Made by a program: the position numbers and the translations under genes. Positions 1-5,363 of a DNA stretch of 5,363 nt are shown one piece after another. The notes under the pieces are model-generated. The model searched no databases and was not told where the DNA came from. It saw only the letters and a list, made by a program, of their open reading frames with translations. The stretch lies in contig DFES01000032.1 in the NCBI GenBank assembly GCA_002369175.1, forward strand, positions 1 to 5,363, written 5' to 3'. Source of the DNA: Selenomonadaceae bacterium UBA3796. Its GTDB lineage: Bacteria > Bacillota > Negativicutes > Selenomonadales > Selenomonadaceae. Position 1 is the stretch's first letter, and each line of letters begins with the position of its first letter.

Positions 1-1194
1 GATTTTTTTGTTAAAGCGAGAGGGCAATCCGGGATTGGATTGCAGGAATTTCTCCATTTCCTGCGGATACCCTGCAGCAATAACAACCAAATCATCTCGG
101 TGATCTTCCATTTCCTTGAGCAGCGTGTCTATGGCCTCTTTGCCGTAGTCATTATCACCCTTGTCAGCCAAGGAATATGCTTCGTCAATGAAAAGAATAC
201 CACCTAAAGCCTGTTGAATGACTTCCTGCACCTTGATTGCCGTCTGCCCCACATAACCACCTACCAGACCGGAACGCTGGGTTTCAATAAAATGTCCTTT
301 GGAGAGAATGCCAAGATGGAAATAGATTTTCCCAAGAAGCCGTGCTACCGTTGTCTTGCCCGTGCCGGGATTCCCCGTGAATACCAAGTGCATGGACATG
401 GGCTTGGATTTCAGCCCCATCTTCTCACGGCGTTTCCTGTTGTTGATCAGGTTGATGAGGGAGTTGACTTCTGCTTTGACACCGGCAAGACCTATGAGGC
501 TGTTGAGTTCATTGATAAGCTCCTCCAAGGAACTGCCGTCCTCCGGTTTGGAACTGCTGACAGGCGCAGCTTTTTCCTGCCGTGTCTGTGTCGCTTGGTT
601 TTGTCCGGTACGTTCATATATTTGCTGATTTCCGGCAATACCCCGTTTTGCATCTTCCTCCTTGATATAGGAACGCATCCGTTCGATGTAACTGTTATGT
701 TCCCGAAATTCGTTGCCGGAAATTTGACCGTCAAGCCTTGCAAGTTTTTCTCCTATCTCGGAATAGGCCATAATCAGAATATCGCTGATGGGATGAGGAT
801 TCGTCGCTGCTGTGGCGGACTGGCTCATCAACACATCGCACAATACGCTCAAAAACAGGGATGGTGGCAACGCCGACCCGAATTTCTCCCTATAAAAATC
901 CGCCAGAAATACTTTGTTCACCCAATCCGGTGTCAAATTTACCCTGCCGCAGCATTGTCCGATGACAAAACAGGCATCCCAGCCCACATCACCATCCGCC
1001 GATGTCAAGTAAAACATATAAGTGAGTATATCCTGCTGAAACAAGTCTATGGGCTTCTTGTTGTCCGGAAGTTCGAGTCCCATTTCTTTCAATGAACGGC
1101 TCATTTTATCGAGATTTTGAAACACCTCGCATGTTTTGTCATAGGCATACTTTACTTCCTTCGCTGTTTCCTCCAATTTTGGCGCAGTAAACAT
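1..1194 (-). CDS. SpoVK/CbxX-type AAA+ ATPase with TerB-like N-terminal domain (3' end missing)
   Basis: This is a cytoplasmic ATP-driven remodelling protein of the CbxX/CfqX AAA+ family, which includes SpoVK, EccA and the rubisco activase CbbX. The 398 visible codons run without a stop to base 1, so the C-terminal lid is cut off. Residues about 53-130 are helical and contain YLTSADGDVG (62-71), like the acidic motif of TerB domains; this domain call is tentative. Residues 185-220 are a polar linker. The AAA core has IGLAGVKAEV (234-243), Walker A GNPGTGKTT (274-282), the family loop GLVGGYVGQTA (309-319), Walker B GGILFIDEA (331-339), VIAAGY near sensor 1 (371-376), and NPGLPSRF with a probable arginine finger R393. 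The ATG is preceded by AGGAGG at an 8 nt spacing. The gene is transcribed away from the plus-strand operon. The ATPase call is firm; the substrate is unknown, and the partners may be the divergent operon products. Confidence 0.93.
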   Translation of the reverse strand, partial: MFTAPKLEETAKEVKYAYDKTCEVFQNLDKMSRSLKEMGLELPDNKKPIDLFQQDILTYMFYLTSADGDVGWDACFVIGQCCGRVNLTPDWVNKVFLADFYREKFGSALPPSLFLSVLCDVLMSQSATAATNPHPISDILIMAYSEIGEKLARLDGQISGNEFREHNSYIERMRSYIKEEDAKRGIAGNQQIYERTGQNQATQTRQEKAAPVSSSKPEDGSSLEELINELNSLIGLAGVKAEVNSLINLINNRKRREKMGLKSKPMSMHLVFTGNPGTGKTTVARLLGKIYFHLGILSKGHFIETQRSGLVGGYVGQTAIKVQEVIQQALGGILFIDEAYSLADKGDNDYGKEAIDTLLKEMEDHRDDLVVIAAGYPQEMEKFLQSNPGLPSRFNKKI

Positions 1195-1202
1195 AATGAT
1201 TC

Positions 1203-1208
1203 CCTCCT
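1203..1208 (-). promoter_or_regulatory. Ribosome binding site of the AAA+ gene
   Basis: On the minus strand the sequence reads GAGGAGGG (1209 to 1202), containing a perfect AGGAGG ending 8 nt before the ATG at 1194. It fixes the AAA+ start codon, since the next in-frame ATG is at residue 31 and lies well inside the helical region. Confidence 0.85.
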
Positions 1209-1246
1209 CATTTTTGATAGATATGACCGTAGTGCCCCACAGTCGT

Positions 1247-1252
1247 ATTATA
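1247..1252 (-). promoter_or_regulatory. Candidate -10 box for the AAA+ gene
   Basis: The minus strand carries a perfect TATAAT at 1252-1247. Transcription would start near 1240 and give a leader of about 45 nt before the AAA+ ATG. The -35 match is weak: a 17 bp spacing gives CTTATG, and the better TTGCTT lies at 20 bp. The promoter may therefore need an activator, or the box may be fortuitous. Confidence 0.45.
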
Positions 1253-1273
1253 CCCCATTACGCCTAATCCATA

Positions 1274-1292
1274 AGCAATGAGATTTATTGCT
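1274..1292. repeat. Inverted repeat upstream of the minus-strand -10 box, possible operator
   Basis: AGCAAT (1274-1279) and ATTGCT (1287-1292) are perfect inverted arms separated by 7 bp. The repeat sits where the -35 region of the candidate minus-strand promoter would be, a common position for a dimeric regulator. Arms of 6 bp also arise by chance in AT-rich DNA, so the operator role is inference. Confidence 0.3.
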
Positions 1293-1349
1293 AATGCAAA
1301 TTTGAGTGTGCAGGTAATTCCATTGCTCCACAGCATCCCTTCATGGGCT

Positions 1350-1378
1350 ACAATAAACCAAGATACATCACAATAAAC
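1350..1378. repeat. Direct repeat ACAATAAAC x2, 20 bp period
   Basis: ACAATAAAC occurs at 1350-1358 and again at 1370-1378. The copies start 20 bp apart, about two helical turns, so they present on the same DNA face. This is compatible with tandem binding sites for an activator of the plus-strand operon. No regulator is recognisable. Confidence 0.35.
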
Positions 1379-1381
1379 TTC

Positions 1382-1402
1382 GTGCGAAACGGTGTTTCGC
1401 AC
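1382..1402. repeat. Perfect 9 bp palindrome with 3 nt loop
   Basis: GTGCGAAAC (1382-1390), loop GGT, then GTTTCGCAC (1394-1402) form a perfect stem. No T-tract follows on either strand, so it is not a standard intrinsic terminator, and a terminator would be misplaced between divergent genes. It may be an operator, a leader hairpin of the operon mRNA, or part of a dispersed REP-like repeat continuing into the next palindrome. Confidence 0.7.
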
Positions 1403-1415
1403 TACGCCCTTACAC

Positions 1416-1463
1416 GAAATCTAAGCTCATCTGCGTCCTACGGACTTGATTCCCTAAGATTTC
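1416..1463. repeat. Nested imperfect palindrome in the operon leader
   Basis: The outer arms GAAATCTAAG (1416-1425) and CTAAGATTTC (1454-1463) pair at 9 of 10 positions. They enclose a small GTCC-TAC-GGAC hairpin (1435-1445). The structure ends about 13 bp before the AAAGGAG of the plus-strand operon. With the preceding 9 bp palindrome it forms a two-part folded block, which fits either a leader RNA structure or a non-autonomous repeat element. Confidence 0.5.
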
Positions 1464-1475
1464 ATAGTAAAACCG

Positions 1476-1482
1476 AAAGGAG
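1476..1482 (+). promoter_or_regulatory. Ribosome binding site of the 669-residue gene
   Basis: AAAGGAG ends 8 nt before the ATG at 1491. It selects that codon over the in-frame ATGs at residues 23 and 26. The aligned start of the downstream paralogue, which shares an aromatic N-terminal pattern (FxY, WxES), supports the same choice. Confidence 0.8.
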
Positions 1483-1490
1483 CATCAACC

Positions 1491-3500
1491 ATGCGAAGGA
1501 AAGCCTTTCACTATAACATTCTGGCAAAGGAGTGGTATGAGAGCACGGACGAGAAAATGAACGCCATGGATATTGAGCAAATTCCCGCACATTTTATCAT
1601 CCGCACCTCGGAGCACTTCGGCGAAGCCACGAAAAATATGATTTGGTGTCCTTCCCATAAGACTTACGAGGAAGTGACGGCCCATGAGGGATGCGTCTTG
1701 GTCACAGTGACCGGATGCAGATTTGAAGGACTGTTTGGGTGCATTGAACCGGCGGCAGACGGGCACACCCCGGTGCAGGATATTCCCCTTCGCTCCCGGC
1801 TGCTCTACAACGAGGGTCTTGGACTGGTCACCATTTTCGCCGATATGGCAACGGTAAACTTCCAGAGCATAAAAGATCTGGAACAGGAGGAAATGACCTA
1901 CATCCCCCGCTCCAGGCAGCGCAAGGTGGAAAGTGTGACCGTGGTGCTGAAGGACAAGAAAATAATCCCCCAGAGCAAACTCTCCAAAATCCCTTTGTCC
2001 ACGGCAAAAGCGGCACTCACCTTCTTAAAAGAAGAGGGCGAACAGCTTCTGGGGCATAGCATCAAACTACCCAGCAGCGTAAATGGCGACGTTTTCCCAT
2101 CCGGCGAATCCATCCTGCTGGCATTTCTTCATCATCCCGGCGACATGAATCTCTGGCTCCTGAAAGATTACTTTCACAGTGGGCAGGATTGTTTTGGAAC
2201 ATCATCGGATGATAATTTTCTCGATCTATGCCATGCCTTTCATTTGAAGCCGACAGATTATATGAAAACTCTTTACGATTCCAATCCCCTGGCACTTCCG
2301 ATTCTTTTTGTACTTCATATTTTGGGAATCAAGAAAAGGGAACTTACGGAGCCTTTTCTTACGTCGAATACCTTTTTGGGCGATTCTGTTGCCAGCGGCT
2401 TAAAGAATGTGATCGGCTACACCCCTCTTAGAAATGTTAAGACCGGATTTCCTACCGGTTTCATTGACGATGAGGATAAAATCCGCAGTTTACTGGAGAA
2501 TCGAGCTGGATGGAACGACACTTGGAATCCCCTTCTCTTCTACTGCCACTTTCGTCTTCGCCATGAAGAAGAAAATGCTTTGGCAAATCATCTGCTGGAG
2601 CTGAACATCAACTGGGAGCCACGGTTTTGGCGCACTTTGCGGCTGTTTTTCCATCACTTCCCGGAGTTACCAGAAGCCATCAGGAAAAAAATAGTAACGG
2701 AAGGTCTCACCCTTGAGGTTCACAACGAGATGGTACGCATCATCAACCGGAAGAAATTGGAATGGCCTGAGTTCACATACAGCGAAAAAGAATTAGCTTA
2801 CGAATGCGAGATTGACGGCCATGACTTCCGTCTCATCCGCAACAGCGAGCAGTACCATTCTGTCATGCAGAATATGGGGTTTTACAATACAAACACTTTA
2901 ATCTATCTTCCAAATAACGGCATTGTGCGCATGGCCATTTACAAGGGAGAGAAACCCGTAGCTTATTTCGAGCTTCAAGGCATCGCTCTTTTGATGGAAA
3001 AATCGAACGGTTCGATTTACCGTGATTGTATTCGAAACGCCTCCACCCGTACTGCTTTTCTGCATTGGCTAAAATGGACAGGATTATCAGAAAACTACGG
3101 CCCCTATTATGAGGAAGATTATGAGATACTTCAAGAAGATGTGACGGTCAGTCCCGTGACCAAGGATGTCGGAATGAGCCTATACGAACTCCTCAATATG
3201 CAGGAGACCCCGGCGGACTACTACCGGCGGCTCTACCATGTATTGATGACGGCAAAACCTTTATGCTACGAGGTAGCACCTCCCTCCATTTATGATGAAA
3301 AATCGGAAATGACATACCTTATGTCTCTTTTTCCTTACGGGAAACGCATCTATGAAGCCGCATTCGCCGGAGATTCAGAAGCCCAGCATGTCTTATCCCT
3401 TTGCTATTCCGATGGCGGAGAATATCACACACTGTTTCCCTTGAACAAGGAACGCTCCGAATATTGGAAACGTCGTTCGCTCATCTACAGAAGGAGGTAA
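1491..3500 (+). CDS. Uncharacterised 669-residue protein with Sel1-like C-terminal motif; paralogue of the gene at 4393
   Basis: I do not recognise this family. It has no signal peptide or membrane helix, so it is probably cytoplasmic. The N-terminal 85 residues are rich in aromatic and strand-like segments (FHY at 6-8, WYES at 15-18, WCPSHKTYEE at 52-61). Residues 206-289 are helical and shared with the truncated gene at 4393, for example AFHLKPTD (249-256) and NPLAL (265-269). Residues about 440-531 (DFRLIRNSEQ, AIYKGEKPVAYFELQG, then FLHWLKW) follow the order seen in PcfJ-like proteins but lack the usual His-Cys pair; this similarity is weak. Residues 620-660 resemble one Sel1 repeat (AAFAGDSEAQ then YWKRRS). 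It is first in the operon. Its last three codons, three arginines, form the Shine-Dalgarno sequence of the next gene, which starts 4 bp later, suggesting coupled translation. Confidence 0.9.
   Translation: MRRKAFHYNILAKEWYESTDEKMNAMDIEQIPAHFIIRTSEHFGEATKNMIWCPSHKTYEEVTAHEGCVLVTVTGCRFEGLFGCIEPAADGHTPVQDIPLRSRLLYNEGLGLVTIFADMATVNFQSIKDLEQEEMTYIPRSRQRKVESVTVVLKDKKIIPQSKLSKIPLSTAKAALTFLKEEGEQLLGHSIKLPSSVNGDVFPSGESILLAFLHHPGDMNLWLLKDYFHSGQDCFGTSSDDNFLDLCHAFHLKPTDYMKTLYDSNPLALPILFVLHILGIKKRELTEPFLTSNTFLGDSVASGLKNVIGYTPLRNVKTGFPTGFIDDEDKIRSLLENRAGWNDTWNPLLFYCHFRLRHEEENALANHLLELNINWEPRFWRTLRLFFHHFPELPEAIRKKIVTEGLTLEVHNEMVRIINRKKLEWPEFTYSEKELAYECEIDGHDFRLIRNSEQYHSVMQNMGFYNTNTLIYLPNNGIVRMAIYKGEKPVAYFELQGIALLMEKSNGSIYRDCIRNASTRTAFLHWLKWTGLSENYGPYYEEDYEILQEDVTVSPVTKDVGMSLYELLNMQETPADYYRRLYHVLMTAKPLCYEVAPPSIYDEKSEMTYLMSLFPYGKRIYEAAFAGDSEAQHVLSLCYSDGGEYHTLFPLNKERSEYWKRRSLIYRRR
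3491..3497 (+). promoter_or_regulatory. Ribosome binding site inside the end of the 669-residue gene
   Basis: AAGGAGG lies within the final arginine codons of the upstream gene and ends 7 nt before the ATG at 3505. Ribosomes terminating at 3498-3500 would sit on this site, which fits translational coupling between the two proteins. Confidence 0.85.
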
Positions 3501-3504
3501 AATC

Positions 3505-4374
3505 ATGAAGAAAAACAACCTGTATCACTTGGCGGCAGGAAGTGCGTTGTTTGCCACGGGCATTTATGGCACCCTTTGCCTGAATCTCCCCCTTTCCCCC
3601 ATCCTCCTCTTCGTTGCGGCCCTCGTTCTCTGTATTCCTTCTGCCATTCCTTTTTCCCATTGGCTAGAGGCTCTGGCAACTCGCCCCGCCGTCATTCATG
3701 AACCTCTTTCCCATGAGCCGGTGTTTCTGGCGCGACTATTTCTCAGTATGTCGTGGATTGCCCGGAACTGCGGGATTCTGGCTTTGGAGGAGTTTATGAC
3801 GGACAAGGAATACAGAAATTCCTTGTATCACATGGGCAAAAACATGATAATCGACGGCATGGATCCGGAATTTGTCAAGGACACCTTGGAAAATGTCCTC
3901 CATCTTACGAAAGAGCGAACAGAGGTCAAGGTACGTTATCTGCATCAGATTGGCAGGGAATCTGCGTTCATCGGCGTATTTGCCGGATTTTCCGGTGCCG
4001 CTGCCTATTGTTTTCGCTCTTTCTGCACCGATGAAATTCCATTGTTAGGCGTGGGTATTATCATGACCTTGACAGCAATAGCCTTTATGCTAAGTGCCCT
4101 GTTCTGCCTGCTCATGCCCGGTAAGCTACAGAGCAATGCCTGTCATTCCGAGGAAATCCACCGCCAGATGATTCAGGGGCTGCTGGCCTTGCAAGAAGGG
4201 GACTCCTATAGCGCGATTCTGCACAAGCAATATACCTTTTTGTCCGCAGAGGAAAAGGATATGCTGTATGAGGAGCCGATGTTCCCGGAAGTCAAGGAAC
4301 TCAACCAAAGTGGCAATTATGACTGCGTAAAGGCAGACATCCGCAAAACCATGAGGGACTTTGGACTGTGCTAA
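3505..4374 (+). CDS. MotA-like inner-membrane protein with degenerate channel helices
   Basis: This 289-residue protein has the MotA layout: two N-terminal membrane helices (about 7-26 and 30-50), a cytoplasmic loop of about 100 residues, helices three and four (about 153-171 and 178-204), and a cytoplasmic tail. MotA-type motifs appear in the loop (NCGILALEE at 88-96; IIDGMDPEFVKDTLE at 115-129) and in the tail (MIQGLLALQEGDSYSAI at 222-238). MotA, TolQ and ExbB form the ring around an ion-driven stator. Here the helix-three region reads GRESAFIGVFAG (150-161), lacking the conserved Pro-x-x-Gly-hydrophobic-Gly-Thr signature, so ion conduction is doubtful. Helix four keeps a Thr-Leu-Thr (188-190). 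No MotB-like gene is visible. It lies between two paralogous unknown genes, which are likely partners. Alternatively it is simply a scaffold of MotA ancestry. Confidence 0.88.
   Translation: MKKNNLYHLAAGSALFATGIYGTLCLNLPLSPILLFVAALVLCIPSAIPFSHWLEALATRPAVIHEPLSHEPVFLARLFLSMSWIARNCGILALEEFMTDKEYRNSLYHMGKNMIIDGMDPEFVKDTLENVLHLTKERTEVKVRYLHQIGRESAFIGVFAGFSGAAAYCFRSFCTDEIPLLGVGIIMTLTAIAFMLSALFCLLMPGKLQSNACHSEEIHRQMIQGLLALQEGDSYSAILHKQYTFLSAEEKDMLYEEPMFPEVKELNQSGNYDCVKADIRKTMRDFGLC
3803..3826. repeat. Perfect 9 bp inverted repeat inside the MotA-like gene
   Basis: ACAAGGAAT (3803-3811) and ATTCCTTGT (3818-3826) flank a 6 nt loop. It encodes part of the cytoplasmic loop (around KEYRNSLY), has no T-tract, and is probably incidental. 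It could slow translation or destabilise the mRNA locally. Confidence 0.4.
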
Positions 4375-4378
4375 AGAT

Positions 4379-4383
4379 AGGAG
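4379..4383 (+). promoter_or_regulatory. Ribosome binding site of the third operon gene
   Basis: AGGAG (within TAGGAGAGAG) lies in the 18 bp gap after the MotA-like stop codon and ends 9 nt before the ATG at 4393. It supports that start and operon continuity. Confidence 0.8.
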
Positions 4384-4392
4384 AGAGCGACC

Positions 4393-5363
4393 ATGTATGA
4401 CAAAATCTTTTGCTATGACCATGCACATGAAACATGGCTTGAAAGCAAGCTCCCGGCGTTCTGTGCAGAGGATATTGCCACCGTCCCCATGATACCTGTG
4501 GTGAACTACCGGCATCAGCGTACCGGAGAGAACTGGAGAAAGGCATGGTGCGAAGTCCATCACGCATACGAGGAAATCGAACGCTATGAGGAAGACGGCC
4601 TGACCACATCCTCCGGCTGCCATATAGAAGGAATTGCGGTTTTTTTGACGAATCATGTATATCAGACCCATTACGATTACAGAAAACCTTCCTCCGATGC
4701 CGATGTAAGGTGGCGGGTGCGGCACTCTCCCAATGAGGGGCGCGTGTACTTGGATTGTGACAGGGTTTCCTTCATCTTCACATGGGAAAAGGACAAGACC
4801 ACCGGGGAGTTCGTGGCCGTTCCCTCCCTTGACTTCGCGAACGTCAGCACCACCGCTCTCTGCCTCAGAGACGCACCCCCTAAAAATTGTCCCAATCCCC
4901 CCTACCCGGTTCTCTCCGCTGTCCTTGAGGGATTGCAGCAGGAAGCAACCAAGATTTACGGCATTACCCCCAAGCTGCTCACATTGCCAAGGGACAAGGA
5001 AGGCTACGATCAAATCAACAAAGATGAGCGCCCTGCATTTTTCTTGCAATCCTTTCTCCATCGTCCCTTGGATATGAACATTTACTTTTTCCGCAAATAT
5101 TTCAAGAATTGCCCGGATGGCGATTTTGATACCATGTTCCCTCGTGAGCAAAAAGAAAACTTTCTTACCCTTGCAAGGGCATTTCACTTGGAACCCACCG
5201 ATAAGTTGCGCAGTCTGTACGAGCAAAATCCCTTGGCCTTCATCCTTCATATGTTGCTTCCTGAGCTTGGTATCGAAAAAGAAGAGCTTATGCAAAAATT
5301 TGACCATTTACATAGTTTTTGCGGAAAAACCATGAAGGAAGATTATTGGAAAAGATTATTTTT
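4393..5363 (+). CDS. Uncharacterised protein, diverged paralogue of the 669-residue protein (3' end missing)
   Basis: The frame is open for 323 codons to the right edge, so the C-terminus is not seen. No signal peptide or membrane helix is present. It aligns with the protein at 1491: the N-termini share FxY, WxES, a DI-x-x-(I/V)-P stretch, a WC-x-x-H-x-x-YEE motif (52-61 here) and GC-x-x-EG (75-80). The helical region shares FLH-x-P-x-DMN (221-229), NFL-x-L-x-x-AFHL-x-PTD (256-270) and LY-x-x-NPLA (275-282). By my count 17 of 28 residues are identical in the stretch beginning NFL. The middle part (about 85-200) is much less alike. A full-length copy would be expected to continue for some 300 residues, possibly with the Sel1-like end. 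It is the third gene of the operon, 18 bp after the MotA-like gene. The function is unknown. Confidence 0.9.
   Translation, partial: MYDKIFCYDHAHETWLESKLPAFCAEDIATVPMIPVVNYRHQRTGENWRKAWCEVHHAYEEIERYEEDGLTTSSGCHIEGIAVFLTNHVYQTHYDYRKPSSDADVRWRVRHSPNEGRVYLDCDRVSFIFTWEKDKTTGEFVAVPSLDFANVSTTALCLRDAPPKNCPNPPYPVLSAVLEGLQQEATKIYGITPKLLTLPRDKEGYDQINKDERPAFFLQSFLHRPLDMNIYFFRKYFKNCPDGDFDTMFPREQKENFLTLARAFHLEPTDKLRSLYEQNPLAFILHMLLPELGIEKEELMQKFDHLHSFCGKTMKEDYWKRLF

Larger units (their letters stand above)
1195..1490. other. Divergent intergenic regulatory region
   Basis: This is 296 bp between two genes transcribed away from each other, so it must hold the promoters of both. It contains a minus-strand TATAAT box, a 6 bp inverted repeat beside it, a spaced pair of ACAATAAAC repeats, and two palindromes in the half nearest the plus-strand operon. 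I see no tRNA, no T-tract terminator and no convincing gene. No strong plus-strand promoter is evident. The best plus-strand -10-like string is TACAAT at 1349-1354, whose nearest -35-like string (TTGCTC, 1323-1328) is 20 bp away, too far for a good sigma-70/sigma-A match. Confidence 0.7.

Noticed and set aside
214..1095. Long plus-strand open frame (293 codons) opposite the AAA+ gene
   Set aside because: The minus strand carries Walker A, Walker B and the CbxX loop in one uninterrupted frame with a good ribosome binding site. The plus-strand frame has no recognisable domain and is an antisense shadow.
1208..1402. 64-codon minus-strand frame in the intergenic region, with a mildly hydrophobic stretch, ending 13 bp before the AAA+ start
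   Set aside because: It would begin at a GTG inside the 9 bp palindrome with only a weak upstream purine stretch, and it covers the candidate TATAAT box. Conservation in relatives would be needed to revive it.
1382..1402. The palindrome as an intrinsic terminator
   Set aside because: No T-tract follows on either strand and it lies between divergent gene starts, where no transcript should end.
3505..4374. Calling the membrane protein a flagellar MotA or a Zorya ZorA
   Set aside because: The channel signature is missing, no MotB/ZorB partner or motility gene is visible, and ZorA normally has a long cytoplasmic tail that this 289-residue protein lacks.
4126..5307. Minus-strand open frame of 393 codons opposite the MotA-like and third operon genes
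   Set aside because: It spans the junction of two well-supported genes, lacks known motifs, and the plus strand shows MotA motifs and paralogy. It is a chance antisense frame.
1..5363. CRISPR array, tRNA, insertion sequence or attachment site
   Set aside because: No regularly spaced repeats, cloverleaf sequence, transposase motif or terminal inverted repeats with target duplication were seen.

Overview
This 5.4 kb window looks like chromosomal or accessory DNA from a Bacillota-type bacterium. The evidence is strong AGGAGG-type ribosome binding sites before every gene, mid-range base composition and a SpoVK/CbxX-type AAA+ ATPase. A Negativicutes host such as a Selenomonas relative is a guess from general feel only.

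Layout. A minus-strand gene (1194 down to base 1, running off the left edge) encodes an AAA+ ATPase of the CbxX/CfqX (SpoVK, EccA, CbbX) family with an N-terminal domain resembling TerB. A 296 bp divergent intergenic region (1195-1490) follows. It holds a perfect minus-strand TATAAT box and several palindromes, the best being a perfect 9 bp stem with a 3 nt loop. From 1491 a tight plus-strand operon runs off the right edge. It comprises a 669-residue protein of unknown function with a Sel1-like C-terminal motif and a possible degenerate PcfJ-like segment; a 289-residue four-helix membrane protein with the layout and cytoplasmic motifs of MotA; and a 3'-truncated gene (at least 323 residues) that is a diverged paralogue of the 669-residue protein. 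Gaps between the operon genes are 4 and 18 bp.

How they may work together. The only functions supported by sequence are ATP-driven remodelling (AAA+) and a MotA/TolQ/ExbB-like membrane scaffold whose channel helices appear degenerate. The two paralogues flanking the MotA-like gene are probably its cytoplasmic partners. No MotB-like partner is in the window. The set (divergent TerB-AAA+, MotA-like protein, tandem paralogues of unknown family) does not match a system I can name. Zorya (ZorA is MotA-like) and ter-type stress modules are the nearest analogies, and a defence or envelope-stress role is inference only.
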